From NCBI GenBank assembly GCA_964471595.1, contig CAYYGN010000005.1, positions 1-64,000 of the forward strand: a DNA stretch of 64,000 nt. Reading direction: 5' to 3'. Shown in pieces: positions 25,765-34,611 of the stretch. Source of the DNA: JAGNXB01 sp964471595. Its GTDB lineage: Bacteria > Bacteroidota > Bacteroidia > Chitinophagales > Saprospiraceae. Below the pieces are notes generated by a model that saw only the letters and a program-made list of their open reading frames with translations, made no database searches and was not told where the DNA came from. The translations under genes and the position numbers were made by a program. Numbering within the stretch: position 1 is the first letter of the stretch; the number at the start of each line of letters is the position of its first letter.

Positions 25765-27135
25765 TCAGGAAGAGGACGGCTCCGACATGCGGATGCGCCA
25801 GTGAGCCGGGTACAAATTATTGATACGCCCCGGAATCCCCTTGACCCATCCGAGACCGCTATTCAGGTATCGGGCCAGACAGAAGCCGGCCACTCCTTCG
25901 CGGGGGGGAAGCCCGTCCCGCCGCAGGTAGGCCAATGCTTCTTCCAGCGTCAGTTCGAGGGCCGGGACGTCGGGCGACAAGTCCACACTGAGGGCGAGAT
26001 CATGAGCGGGTTGAAAAAGGGTCCCTTTTCGCCACAAACCGGCCTCAAGCCCTTGCCGGACGATCAGCGGGTGCCCCGCCAGATCCATGAAATGGGTGGC
26101 AAGCCGCTGTGGAAAGATGAATTGGCGTCCGTCCTTCCGGGTGTGGTATTCAAATGAATCAGGGGCAACCAGGTAATCCCGGCTCCAGAAAGGCAAATCC
26201 GGCAACCTTGGCCGGGAATCCTTGCGCTGGAATCGGGAGTCCCGGGACATGCGCTCATGGCTCTCGTTCTTGCGGAGCACGCAGAGGTAAAACCCTTCGC
26301 CCCGGACCCGGTGAGGCCAGGCCCTGATCCCGGGGGAGACGCTTTGCAGGCCCCATTCCGGAGGGAGGGATATCGCCACCTCTTCCAGGGGATATCGGGC
26401 GAGCAGCCGGGACATTTGATCTTCGTTTTCCCTGGTGTTCAGTGTGCAGGTACTGTAAACCAGAAAGCCACCCGGCGCGAGCAGCCGGAAGGCATGGTCG
26501 AGAATATCCGCCTGGCGAAGGACGCATTGATCCACCTGTGCGGATGACCATTCCCGGATGGCACCCGGGTCCTTCCTGAACATCCCCTCTCCCGAGCAGG
26601 GAGCATCGGTCAATACCAGATCAAACCGCTCGGGCCAGGCCTTGGCCAGTGCATGGGGAGCCTGCCGGGTAAGGGCAAATCCGGCCCGACCCTGCCGGAT
26701 CATGTTTTCTTCCAAAATGCGATATCGGCCGGGATGGATCTCGTTGGCCACCAAGAGATCGCCATCGGCCAGCAGGTGTAGCAAATGCACGGCCTTGCCC
26801 CCGGGTGCGGCACACAAGTCCAGCGCCGCACGAGGCCGATCAGAGGGACCAATGGCTGCCAGGGCGGGTTCCAACAGCATGCTGCTGGCCTCCTGAACGT
26901 AATAAGCCCCGGCGTGAAACAAGGGGTCGAGCGTGAATACCGGCCGTTCTTGCAGGTAATATCCCGTCTGGCACCAGGGCACCCGTTCGACACCCGAGGC
27001 AAATGCAGAGGCCTTTTTCGGGTGTAAACGGATACTCACAGGCGGGGTCTCCTCCAGACTTTGCAGGAATGCGGAGTATTCCGGCCCCAGTCGGGTAGCC
27101 ATGTCCCGGAGGAAGTCAGCGGGGTAGACAGTCAT
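25765..27135 (-). CDS. RsmF-like rRNA m5C methyltransferase
   Basis: This 456-residue protein contains an N-terminal RNA-binding segment, a SAM-dependent methyltransferase core (LDLCAAPGGKAVHLL; motif IV TDAPCSGEGMFRKDP; motif VI VYSTCTLNTRENEDQM) and a C-terminal domain resembling the PUA-like region of RsmF/YebU. It should methylate an rRNA cytosine (C1407 in E. coli for RsmF). It differs from the RsmB-like protein at 14.6-15.8 kb, which has a NusB-like N-terminus. Its ATG overlaps the TAA stop of the upstream UbiD gene by one base (TAATG), implying re-initiation coupling. Confidence 0.9.
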   Translation of the reverse strand: MTVYPADFLRDMATRLGPEYSAFLQSLEETPPVSIRLHPKKASAFASGVERVPWCQTGYYLQERPVFTLDPLFHAGAYYVQEASSMLLEPALAAIGPSDRPRAALDLCAAPGGKAVHLLHLLADGDLLVANEIHPGRYRILEENMIRQGRAGFALTRQAPHALAKAWPERFDLVLTDAPCSGEGMFRKDPGAIREWSSAQVDQCVLRQADILDHAFRLLAPGGFLVYSTCTLNTRENEDQMSRLLARYPLEEVAISLPPEWGLQSVSPGIRAWPHRVRGEGFYLCVLRKNESHERMSRDSRFQRKDSRPRLPDLPFWSRDYLVAPDSFEYHTRKDGRQFIFPQRLATHFMDLAGHPLIVRQGLEAGLWRKGTLFQPAHDLALSVDLSPDVPALELTLEEALAYLRRDGLPPREGVAGFCLARYLNSGLGWVKGIPGRINNLYPAHWRIRMSEPSSS

Positions 27136-28976
27136 TAACGGGAGGGTCCGGCCAGCAAATCATGAAGCGGTCCCCCGGAGGCGAAATAGGTGTCTACCTT
27201 ACGGCTGACGGCAGGATCGGTTTCCAGAGGTGGAGCGTGATGAGGCTTGGTTCGGGCATCGAGGATCAGAGCGCCCCGGCAGCCCCAGTGTTTATGGTCG
27301 GTAAAGGCATCCACCCCATGGATGTCATGGGAGGGATTGACCCTCGTAAAAGTGGTCCACAGGAAATTGGAGAGGTTGGCGGCGCTGAAGGCGGCGTCAT
27401 CCTGCAGCACCACCAGCGGCCAGCGGGCGGGATCAAGTCGGCGCAGGGCTTCCAGCAATGGGCGGAGATGCGCGGTGAGGTCATTGTATCCCGGGAAAGG
27501 AGCGCCCGAAAGGCAAAGCACGCCGGGCATCGCCACCCGGGCTTGGGACCAACCGTCCATTCCGTCCAGCGCGGGAAGCGCGTTCTCCAATTGGCGGACC
27601 ACCGGCCCCCGGCAGGCCATGACCACCTTGGACCCGGCATTCCACCCGGTCCCGGAATAATCCAGCGTATCCATGGTCGTACAGGTATGAAAATGGAGGT
27701 CTCTCTCCCAACGGATCCGCTCCAGTACATGGTGTAGAAACCGGCCGATGTCGTGGGTAGACAGAGAAGGGTCGTCCAGCGCATCGGCAATGATCAGGAA
27801 TTTGGCAAGTGACGTTTGCCCTTTACCGAGCAAATGAAGGGCCTGGGTCAGGATCTCCTCCGGTACGGGTTCCCGGAAAGGCATGTAACGTTCGGACCCG
27901 ATAGCCAGAAGCAAAGGGTGAACCCCGGCCGCATCGACGGCATTGACCTCGCGGACACCCGGAAATTCGGAGGGCAGCAAGTCGCCGACAATGTCGTGGA
28001 TGAGCTGACCGAAATAGGTGTCTTCCTGGGGTGGCCGCCCAACCACGGTGAAATGCCAGATCGCACCCTTTCGATGCCATACCCTATCGACCTCCATGAC
28101 CGGAAAATCATGGGTCAGACTGTAATAACCGAGGTGGTCTCCGAAGGGGCCCTCCGGCTTGAGGCCCTCTTTGCGGATGGTCCCGGTGAGGCAGAAATCC
28201 GCTTCATTGGCCATGAAGTAGCCGTCCCTGAAATGATAAGGAAACCGGTGCCCTTCCAGCATGCCGGCAAAGGTCAGTTCGGAAAGGCCTTCCGGCAACG
28301 GCATGATGGCCGCAAAAGCATTCGCGGGCGGTCCCCCGACCGCAATGGTGACACGAAAGGGCTCTTTACTGGTTTTGTACTGGGTGTGATGGATGCCGAT
28401 ACCTCTGTGGATCTGATAGTGCAGACCGATTTCTTTATCTTGGGCATAGTCGTTGCCGTCGAGTTGGATGCGATACATGCCGACATTCGATTGCATGACC
28501 TGACGGGATCCGGGGGGGAAAGTGATGACCTGGGGCAGGGTGATGAAGGCGCCCCCATCCATGGGCCAGCTTTTGATGCGCGGGAGTTGGGAGATGGTCG
28601 TGGTACCATGAAGAACGGGAGCTGAAGACCGTTTGACCGGCAATCCCCGAAGGGCTGTAAAAGGAGTTTTCCAATAACGGGACGGGGCACGCAGAAGACG
28701 AGAGGGATCGGCTTTTAATTGGATGACCTGGTCCAACCCGCGCAAGGTGTCCCGGAAGAGGAATCGCGTCCGGTCACGGGTTCCGTACAAATTGGACAAA
28801 GCCGGGAAAGGGGAGCCTTTGACACGCTCGAAGAGCAGGGCAGGCCCCCCCGCTTCAAAGACCCGGCGATGGATTTCCGCCATTTCCAGATCGGGATCGG
28901 TTTCAAAACGGATACGGAATAGTTGACTGGTGGCTTCGAGATCACGGACACACGCCTGGAGGCTGCGGTAAGTCAT
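27135..28976 (-). CDS. UbiD family decarboxylase, long form (menaquinone-type)
   Basis: This 613-residue protein is a prenylated-FMN-dependent (de)carboxylase of the UbiD family. The core contains VGMYRIQLDGNDYAQDK, IHRGIGIHHTQYK, VTIAVGGPPANAFAA and EGPFGDHLGYYS, which are the flavin- and substrate-binding segments. It is longer than E. coli UbiD (about 500 residues) and resembles the roughly 610-residue decarboxylases linked with menaquinone synthesis through futalosine; that assignment is an inference. No UbiX-like prenyltransferase is in the window. The ATG at 28976 (MTYRSLQACVRDLEAT) is chosen; the longer frame upstream reads antisense to thyA. It is translationally coupled to the RsmF-like gene. 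Confidence 0.85.
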   Translation of the reverse strand: MTYRSLQACVRDLEATSQLFRIRFETDPDLEMAEIHRRVFEAGGPALLFERVKGSPFPALSNLYGTRDRTRFLFRDTLRGLDQVIQLKADPSRLLRAPSRYWKTPFTALRGLPVKRSSAPVLHGTTTISQLPRIKSWPMDGGAFITLPQVITFPPGSRQVMQSNVGMYRIQLDGNDYAQDKEIGLHYQIHRGIGIHHTQYKTSKEPFRVTIAVGGPPANAFAAIMPLPEGLSELTFAGMLEGHRFPYHFRDGYFMANEADFCLTGTIRKEGLKPEGPFGDHLGYYSLTHDFPVMEVDRVWHRKGAIWHFTVVGRPPQEDTYFGQLIHDIVGDLLPSEFPGVREVNAVDAAGVHPLLLAIGSERYMPFREPVPEEILTQALHLLGKGQTSLAKFLIIADALDDPSLSTHDIGRFLHHVLERIRWERDLHFHTCTTMDTLDYSGTGWNAGSKVVMACRGPVVRQLENALPALDGMDGWSQARVAMPGVLCLSGAPFPGYNDLTAHLRPLLEALRRLDPARWPLVVLQDDAAFSAANLSNFLWTTFTRVNPSHDIHGVDAFTDHKHWGCRGALILDARTKPHHAPPLETDPAVSRKVDTYFASGGPLHDLLAGPSR

Positions 28977-29020
28977 GGATGGATTTTGGATGGATAACAG
29001 ACCAATAGGCAGGCAGTTCG

Positions 29021-29028
29021 TAGCTTTG
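29021..29028 (+). promoter_or_regulatory. thyA: -7 promoter box for thyA
   Basis: TAGCTTTG matches TAnnTTTG exactly and lies 15 bases before the thyA ATG at 29044, so the transcript would have a very short leader. Confidence 0.45.
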
Positions 29029-29043
29029 GGCAAACCGGACACC

Positions 29044-29838
29044 ATGCGCCAATACCACGACCTACTCCGGCACATTCTCGATAAAGGTACACCGAAAAGC
29101 GATCGCACCGGGACCGGCACTTTAAGTGTATTCGGCTACCAGATGCGCTTCGACTTGGAAGAAGGCTTCCCGCTCGTCACCACCAAAAAACTGCATCTCC
29201 GTTCCATCATATATGAGTTGCTCTGGTTTTTGCAGGGAGATACGAACGTGCGGTACCTCCAGGACAAAGGGGTGAGGATATGGAACGAATGGGCCGATGA
29301 ACAAGGCAATCTGGGTCCGGTATACGGACACCAATGGCGATCCTGGCAAGGTGCGGATGGCCGGACACATGATCAGATAGCCGAACTCTTGCACACCATT
29401 CGCCACCAACCGGATTCCAGGCGGATGGTGGTATCCGCCTGGAATGTAGGCGACCTCGACCAAATGGCGCTCAGCCCGTGTCATTGCCTGTTCCAGTTTT
29501 ATGTCGCCGAAGGACGGCTCTCTTGTCAACTCTACCAGAGATCGGCGGACGCTTTTCTCGGAGTGCCGTTCAATATTGCCAGCTATGCCTTGCTGACCCT
29601 CATGATCGCCAGGGTGACCAACCTCCGTCCGGGGGAATTCATCCATACGTTCGGCGACCTCCATCTGTACAGCAATCACTTGGAACAAGCCAGGGAACAA
29701 CTCACGCGTCAACCGCGCACCCTGCCCCACATGCACCTGGACCCCTCCGTGACGGATCTCTTTGATTTCCGGTTCGAACATTTCGAGTTGCGCAACTATG
29801 ACCCGCATCCCCATATCAAAGCCGAGGTTTCCGTGTAG
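29044..29838 (+). CDS. thyA: Thymidylate synthase
   Basis: This 264-residue enzyme methylates dUMP to dTMP using methylene-tetrahydrofolate. The catalytic cysteine is C146 in ALSPCHCLFQFYV, exactly the E. coli position, with the dUMP phosphate-binding RTGTGTLSVFG loop and the QRSADAFLGVPFNIASYA signature. Length equals the E. coli protein. The frame is open upstream to 28975, but that part overlaps the UbiD start region and the promoter box, so ATG 29044 (MRQYHDLLRHIL) is clear. Divergent from the UbiD gene. Confidence 0.97.
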   Translation: MRQYHDLLRHILDKGTPKSDRTGTGTLSVFGYQMRFDLEEGFPLVTTKKLHLRSIIYELLWFLQGDTNVRYLQDKGVRIWNEWADEQGNLGPVYGHQWRSWQGADGRTHDQIAELLHTIRHQPDSRRMVVSAWNVGDLDQMALSPCHCLFQFYVAEGRLSCQLYQRSADAFLGVPFNIASYALLTLMIARVTNLRPGEFIHTFGDLHLYSNHLEQAREQLTRQPRTLPHMHLDPSVTDLFDFRFEHFELRNYDPHPHIKAEVSV

Positions 29839-29839
29839 T

Positions 29840-29880
29840 TATTTAGAACACATCTAAATAGCCTTCCCCTTTCGGCTTTT
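29840..29880 (+). terminator. Possible terminator after thyA
   Basis: An 8-base perfect AT-rich stem (TATTTAGA, 29840-29847, with TCTAAATA, 29853-29860) directly follows the thyA stop. A second small hairpin (AGCC/GGCT) and a TTTT run come next. It is weak, and lies just before the actA promoter. Confidence 0.35.
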
Positions 29881-29882
29881 CA

Positions 29883-29913
29883 TTTGCTCAGGTGAGACCT
29901 AATTGTATTTTTG
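29883..29913 (+). promoter_or_regulatory. Complete Bacteroidota promoter for the ACIII-cox operon
   Basis: TTTG at 29883-29886, a 19-base spacer, then TATTTTTG at 29906-29913 give both the -33 and -7 elements with ideal spacing. The actA ATG is 29 bases further on. No other equally good promoter was seen inside the 16-kb gene row, so this may drive all of it. Confidence 0.7.
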
Positions 29914-29942
29914 CCGTGACGAAAAACTGACAATCCCCTGCT

Positions 29943-31355
29943 ATGGTGAATAAGTGCTTGTTATTCAGCTTTTTAATCGCTGTAGTTTCGCTTTGGTCTT
30001 CTACCGCCCTGCTCGCACAACCATCCGTAACCGCGGGCAAGGATTTGTTTAAGGCCAACTGTGCCCAATGCCACAACCGCAACATGAAGGACAAGCTCAC
30101 GGGTCCTGCTTTGGGCGGAACACAGGAGCGTTGGGCGGGCAGAGAAGATTTGCTTTACGCCTGGATCCGCAACAGTCAGGCCGTCATCGCCAGTGGGGAC
30201 CCCTATGCCGTTGCCCTTTACAACGAATGGAACAAGGTCTTGATGAACCCGTTCCCCAACCTTACCGATGATGACATCGCTTCCATCCTCCTCTATGTCG
30301 ATGCGGTTTACACGGGGACGGAAGGTGGCACTCCCACTCCGGCCGGAGATGCCGTTGCCGTGGCCGAAAAGCCCAAGACCAATTATTTCCTGATTTATGC
30401 CGTTTTGGCCGGTCTTCTGGCCATCATTGCGGTCGTCCTGGCCAGGATCATTGCCAATCTCGACCATATGAACAAGGTGGCCGCCGGCGATTTTGATGCC
30501 CCGCGCCGCACCCTTGCCCAAATCCTGACTTCCCGCTCGGTCATAGCTTTCGTGATCTTCGCCCTCATCGTACTCGGCGGCTATACCACCGTCAACAACG
30601 CCATTGCCTTCGGACGTCAGCAGAACTACGCCCCTGAGCAACCGGTCAAGTTTTCTCATGCCACCCACGCCGGCGTCCATAAAATTGATTGCCAATACTG
30701 CCATGACGGGGCTCGCAGGAGCAAACACGCCGTCATCCCCGCCACCAATACCTGCATGAATTGTCACAAGGCCATCAAGAAGGGCACAACCTACGGAACC
30801 GCCGAATTGACCAAGATTTTCGCTTCCGTGGGGTACAATCCCAATACCGACACCTATATCGACAACTACGAGACCATGTCCCGCGAAGAGGTGGAGACGA
30901 TATACAAGAAGTGGATCGCCGACAATTATGTCGCCGACAACGAATTGGTATCCCTGGACAACAAAGGGGAAAAAGTGGTCAAAGAACAATGGGAGCATGT
31001 GGTTGCCTCCCTGACCAACGAGCAAAAAACCTCATTGGCTGGCCCGATCGAATGGGTGCGGATCCACAACCTTCCGGATCATGTCTATTTCAACCATGCC
31101 CAACATGTCGCAGTGGGCAAGGTGGCCTGTCAGGATTGCCACGGCAAAGTCGAGGAGATGAGTGTGGTCAAACAGTACGCCACCCTTTCCATGGGTTGGT
31201 GTATCAATTGCCACCGGGAGACCGAAGTCAAATTCGGTGAGAATCCCTACTACCAGTCCTACGAGCGGTATCATCGGGAAATGGCCTCCGGCCAACGCCA
31301 GAAAGTAACCGTCGAGGACATCGGGGGCACGGAATGCCAGAAGTGCCATTATTGA
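29943..31355 (+). CDS. actA: Alternative complex III subunit A, hexahaem cytochrome c
   Basis: This 470-residue protein carries six CxxCH haem-binding motifs, at C40, C250, C271, C396, C420 and C465. A signal peptide (LLFSFLIAVVSLWSSTALLAQ) leads into an N-terminal monohaem cytochrome c domain (residues about 27-120). Two hydrophobic helices follow (about 145-170 and 195-220), then the five-haem ActA domain on the periplasmic side. The well-studied Rhodothermus ActA has five haems, so the N-terminal sixth is an added domain. It would accept electrons from the ActB iron-sulfur region and pass them to the oxidase. First gene of the operon; actB follows after 43 bases. Confidence 0.93.
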   Translation: MVNKCLLFSFLIAVVSLWSSTALLAQPSVTAGKDLFKANCAQCHNRNMKDKLTGPALGGTQERWAGREDLLYAWIRNSQAVIASGDPYAVALYNEWNKVLMNPFPNLTDDDIASILLYVDAVYTGTEGGTPTPAGDAVAVAEKPKTNYFLIYAVLAGLLAIIAVVLARIIANLDHMNKVAAGDFDAPRRTLAQILTSRSVIAFVIFALIVLGGYTTVNNAIAFGRQQNYAPEQPVKFSHATHAGVHKIDCQYCHDGARRSKHAVIPATNTCMNCHKAIKKGTTYGTAELTKIFASVGYNPNTDTYIDNYETMSREEVETIYKKWIADNYVADNELVSLDNKGEKVVKEQWEHVVASLTNEQKTSLAGPIEWVRIHNLPDHVYFNHAQHVAVGKVACQDCHGKVEEMSVVKQYATLSMGWCINCHRETEVKFGENPYYQSYERYHREMASGQRQKVTVEDIGGTECQKCHY

Positions 31356-31398
31356 TTGTGACAAAAATCCTATTCCTACTTCCCATACTTCCCTGTTT

Positions 31399-34300
31399 AT
31401 GAAGCAGCCCAGCAAGGAGATTTGGATCAGCGCGCAGGATCTGCGCAATGACCCTGAGGTACTGGAAGCCGCACACCGTGAATTCCCGGAAGAATCCCTT
31501 CTGGAGACCCTTTCCGGTGACGGCGCCATGGAACGCGTGGAATCCTCCAGGCGAGACTTCCTCAAATTCCTCGGTTTCAGTCTCGGTGCAGCGACCGTTG
31601 CCGCCAGTTGCGAAATACCCGTCAAGAAAGCCATCCCTTATGTCATCAAACCGGATGCGATCGTTCCTGGCGTCGCTACCTATTACGCCAGTGCCTGGGT
31701 GGATGGGGGAGATGTGGTCCCTGTCCTGGTCAAGACCCGGGAAGGACGGCCTATCAAAGTGGAAGGCAACGCACTGGCCCCGCTGACGCGCGGTGGCACC
31801 AATGCCCGGTCCCAGGCTTCCGTCCTCTCCCTCTATGACACCAACCGGCTTCAGGATGCCGGTCGCGTGCAGGATGGCAAGGTCGCCTATGCCTCCTGGG
31901 ACGAACTCGACAAAGAAGTTGGCCAGGCGCTTGCAGCCGCAACATCCATCCGGTTGGTCTCCCGCACGGTTGCCAGTCCCGCTGCCCGGGCAGCCATCCA
32001 GGCTTTCGTCAATGCGCGTCCCGGCGCTTCCTGGATACAGTATGATCCCGTGTCGGCATCCGGACTGCTGGATGCCCAGGAAATGTGCTTCGGCAAACGT
32101 GTTTTGCCGTCCTACCATTTTGACAAAGCCAAAGTGATTGTCAGCTTTGGTGCCGACTTTCTCGGCACCTGGATTTCCCCGGTCGAATATGCCCGCGACT
32201 ATGCTGCCGGACGCCGCATCACCGACACAGCCAATCCCGCCATGTCCCGCCACTATCAGGTGGAGAGTTATATGTCGCTGACGGGTTCCAATGCCGATCA
32301 CCGCATTCTGATCAAACCGTCCGAACAAGGAGCCGCCATCGCGGCCCTATATAATGCCATTGCCCGCGCCCGCGGGCTGGCCACCATCACGCCGCCAACG
32401 GTCAATGACAGTGCCGCCCGGGCCTTGTCACGGGTCGCTGAAGAACTCCTATCCGTCAACGGCATGGCCCTTGTGGTCAGTGACTCCAACAATCCGGCCG
32501 AACAAGCCTTGATCGCCCGGATGAACGAAGCGCTCGGGGCTCATGACACGACCATCACTTTTTCCGATTACTCCCTCCAAAGACAGGGCAGTGACCGGGC
32601 CATGAAATCCCTCGTGGATGACATGCATTCCGGAAAGGTGGATGCGTTGGTGGTCCTGGATGGGAATCCGGTTTTTGATGCAGCATTCGGCAAGGCATTC
32701 GCCGAGGGCATGCAAAAAGTCAAGACAAGGGTATCATGCAGCCTGACCCTCGATGAGACAGCCGCTTTGTGCCAGTGGGTGGCCCCCGCCTCCCATGGAC
32801 TTGAGTCCTGGGGTGATGCCCAGCCCAAAGCGAATCAGGTTTATCTGATGCAGCCCACGATCGCCCCCTTGTTCAAAACGCGGCAATGGGAAGAAAGCCT
32901 GCTCGTGTGGGGGAGCAGCGATCAATTGGACCGGACCACGGAACAGCCCTACTACGAATTCCTGAAAAAGTACTGGCAGGAACAGTTGTTTCCGGCACAA
33001 AGCCAATTCGCCAGTTTTACCGCTTTCTGGGAAAGCAGTCTCCACGATGGACTCTTTACACCTGCTGTGTTGGGTGCTGCGCCTTCCTGCAGTGTCGATG
33101 TCACTACCCTGTCCGGTCAGATCACCCAGCCGGGATCCGGGGAAGAACTGATTTGTTTCGAAACTGTCAACATGGGGGCCGGTCAGTTTGCCGGCAATCC
33201 CTGGCTGCAGGAGATGCCTGATCCGGTGACCCGCTGCGTGTGGGGCAATTATCTGTTTGTCCCTATCGGCTGGGATGGCGGCAATGCCTACACCATGTTC
33301 AAAGGGTTGCAGGATGGCGACAAGGTTCTGTTAACGGCCAATGGTATCGAAAGAGAAGTCACCATCGTTCATCAGTTTGGTCTGGCCCCGGGCACTTATG
33401 CCCTGGCTCTGGGTTATGGTCGCGAAATGGTAGGCGCCACCGGACTACAGGTAGGAACGGATACGAGGGGATGGACCCATGCTTCCGGGGATGGGTATTC
33501 CCGTTCTTTTGTCAGTGAAGTACAGGTGTCCGGCAAGTCCGGACGCGACAAGGAATTTGCCTGCGTCCAGCATCACCACACCATGGGGGTAAAGGGGCAG
33601 GAGAAGAACGGAGAGACTATCAATGTGGACGAAAAGACCGTCGCCACGATCGGGGAGGGGTATCAGGGTTCGTTGGTGGATCGCTCCATTATTTTCCAGG
33701 GCACCCTTGAAGAGGTCAGAGGACTTGAGACCAGGATCAAGGAAAAGCGCACCGCTTTCCAGGGCCTGAATGAAAAGACCCTTTATCCCGACTACTCGGA
33801 CATCTATCAGCTGGGCCACCACTGGGGAATGCACATCGACCTTTCAGCTTGTATAGGTTGCGGTGCCTGCACGGTGGCCTGTATGGCAGAAAACAACGTG
33901 CCTGTCGTCGGCAAAAAAGAAGTGTTCCGTCACCATGAAATGACCTGGTTGCGCATTGACCGCTATTTCTATGGCGATCTGGAAAACCCGAATGTGGTTT
34001 ATCAGCCCATGTTGTGCCAACATTGTGACAACGCCCCTTGCGAGAACGTTTGTCCGGTTTCGGCGACCAACCACAGCTCGGAAGGGCTCAACCAAATGGC
34101 CTACAACCGCTGTATAGGTACCCGTTACTGTGCCAACAACTGTCCTTACAAAGTCCGGCGCTTCAACTGGCTGGATTACACCAAGGCCGACATCTTCCCG
34201 GTCAATGAGCCTCGACTCGGTCAGGAGGAACTGCCTTTCGGCGCCGACAACCTTACGCGCATGGTCCTCAATCCTGATGTGACCGTTCGGTCACGGGGCG

Positions 34301-34581
34301 TCATGGAAAAGTGCAGCTTCTGCGTCCAGCGCATCCAGGAAGGAAAGCTGACCGCCAAGAAGGAAGGTCGCCCACTCCGGGATGGGGATGTCAAATCTGC
34401 CTGTATGACGGCGTGCCCGACCGGTGCCATCACCTTCGGAGACCTCAACGACAAGGAAGGAAGGCTCCATAGCGAATTGGAGTCTCCTCTTGTCTATCAG
34501 GTTCTTGAGGAGGTCAATACGAGACCATCGGTGAATTACAGGGCCAAAGTGCTCAACCGTCATGCATCACTGGAAAGCTGA
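31399..34581 (+). CDS. actB: Alternative complex III subunit B, molybdopterin-oxidoreductase-like iron-sulfur protein
   Basis: This 1060-residue protein fuses a molybdopterin oxidoreductase-like region (about residues 75-790, no cofactor expected in this family) with a C-terminal ferredoxin-like region. A twin-arginine signal, SRRDFLKFLGF at residues 50-60 after a 48-residue leader, predicts Tat export. Clusters are bound by C818/C821/C824/C828, C873/C876/C881/C885, C905/C911/C915 and C972/C975/C1002/C1006, a pattern for three 4Fe-4S and one 3Fe-4S cluster. It sits on the periplasmic face of ACIII and relays electrons from quinol to the haems of ActA. The actC gene follows after 30 bases. Confidence 0.94.
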   Translation: MKQPSKEIWISAQDLRNDPEVLEAAHREFPEESLLETLSGDGAMERVESSRRDFLKFLGFSLGAATVAASCEIPVKKAIPYVIKPDAIVPGVATYYASAWVDGGDVVPVLVKTREGRPIKVEGNALAPLTRGGTNARSQASVLSLYDTNRLQDAGRVQDGKVAYASWDELDKEVGQALAAATSIRLVSRTVASPAARAAIQAFVNARPGASWIQYDPVSASGLLDAQEMCFGKRVLPSYHFDKAKVIVSFGADFLGTWISPVEYARDYAAGRRITDTANPAMSRHYQVESYMSLTGSNADHRILIKPSEQGAAIAALYNAIARARGLATITPPTVNDSAARALSRVAEELLSVNGMALVVSDSNNPAEQALIARMNEALGAHDTTITFSDYSLQRQGSDRAMKSLVDDMHSGKVDALVVLDGNPVFDAAFGKAFAEGMQKVKTRVSCSLTLDETAALCQWVAPASHGLESWGDAQPKANQVYLMQPTIAPLFKTRQWEESLLVWGSSDQLDRTTEQPYYEFLKKYWQEQLFPAQSQFASFTAFWESSLHDGLFTPAVLGAAPSCSVDVTTLSGQITQPGSGEELICFETVNMGAGQFAGNPWLQEMPDPVTRCVWGNYLFVPIGWDGGNAYTMFKGLQDGDKVLLTANGIEREVTIVHQFGLAPGTYALALGYGREMVGATGLQVGTDTRGWTHASGDGYSRSFVSEVQVSGKSGRDKEFACVQHHHTMGVKGQEKNGETINVDEKTVATIGEGYQGSLVDRSIIFQGTLEEVRGLETRIKEKRTAFQGLNEKTLYPDYSDIYQLGHHWGMHIDLSACIGCGACTVACMAENNVPVVGKKEVFRHHEMTWLRIDRYFYGDLENPNVVYQPMLCQHCDNAPCENVCPVSATNHSSEGLNQMAYNRCIGTRYCANNCPYKVRRFNWLDYTKADIFPVNEPRLGQEELPFGADNLTRMVLNPDVTVRSRGVMEKCSFCVQRIQEGKLTAKKEGRPLRDGDVKSACMTACPTGAITFGDLNDKEGRLHSELESPLVYQVLEEVNTRPSVNYRAKVLNRHASLES

Positions 34582-34611
34582 TTCCATTAAACACGCAAAA
34601 GCCCAAGCGAT

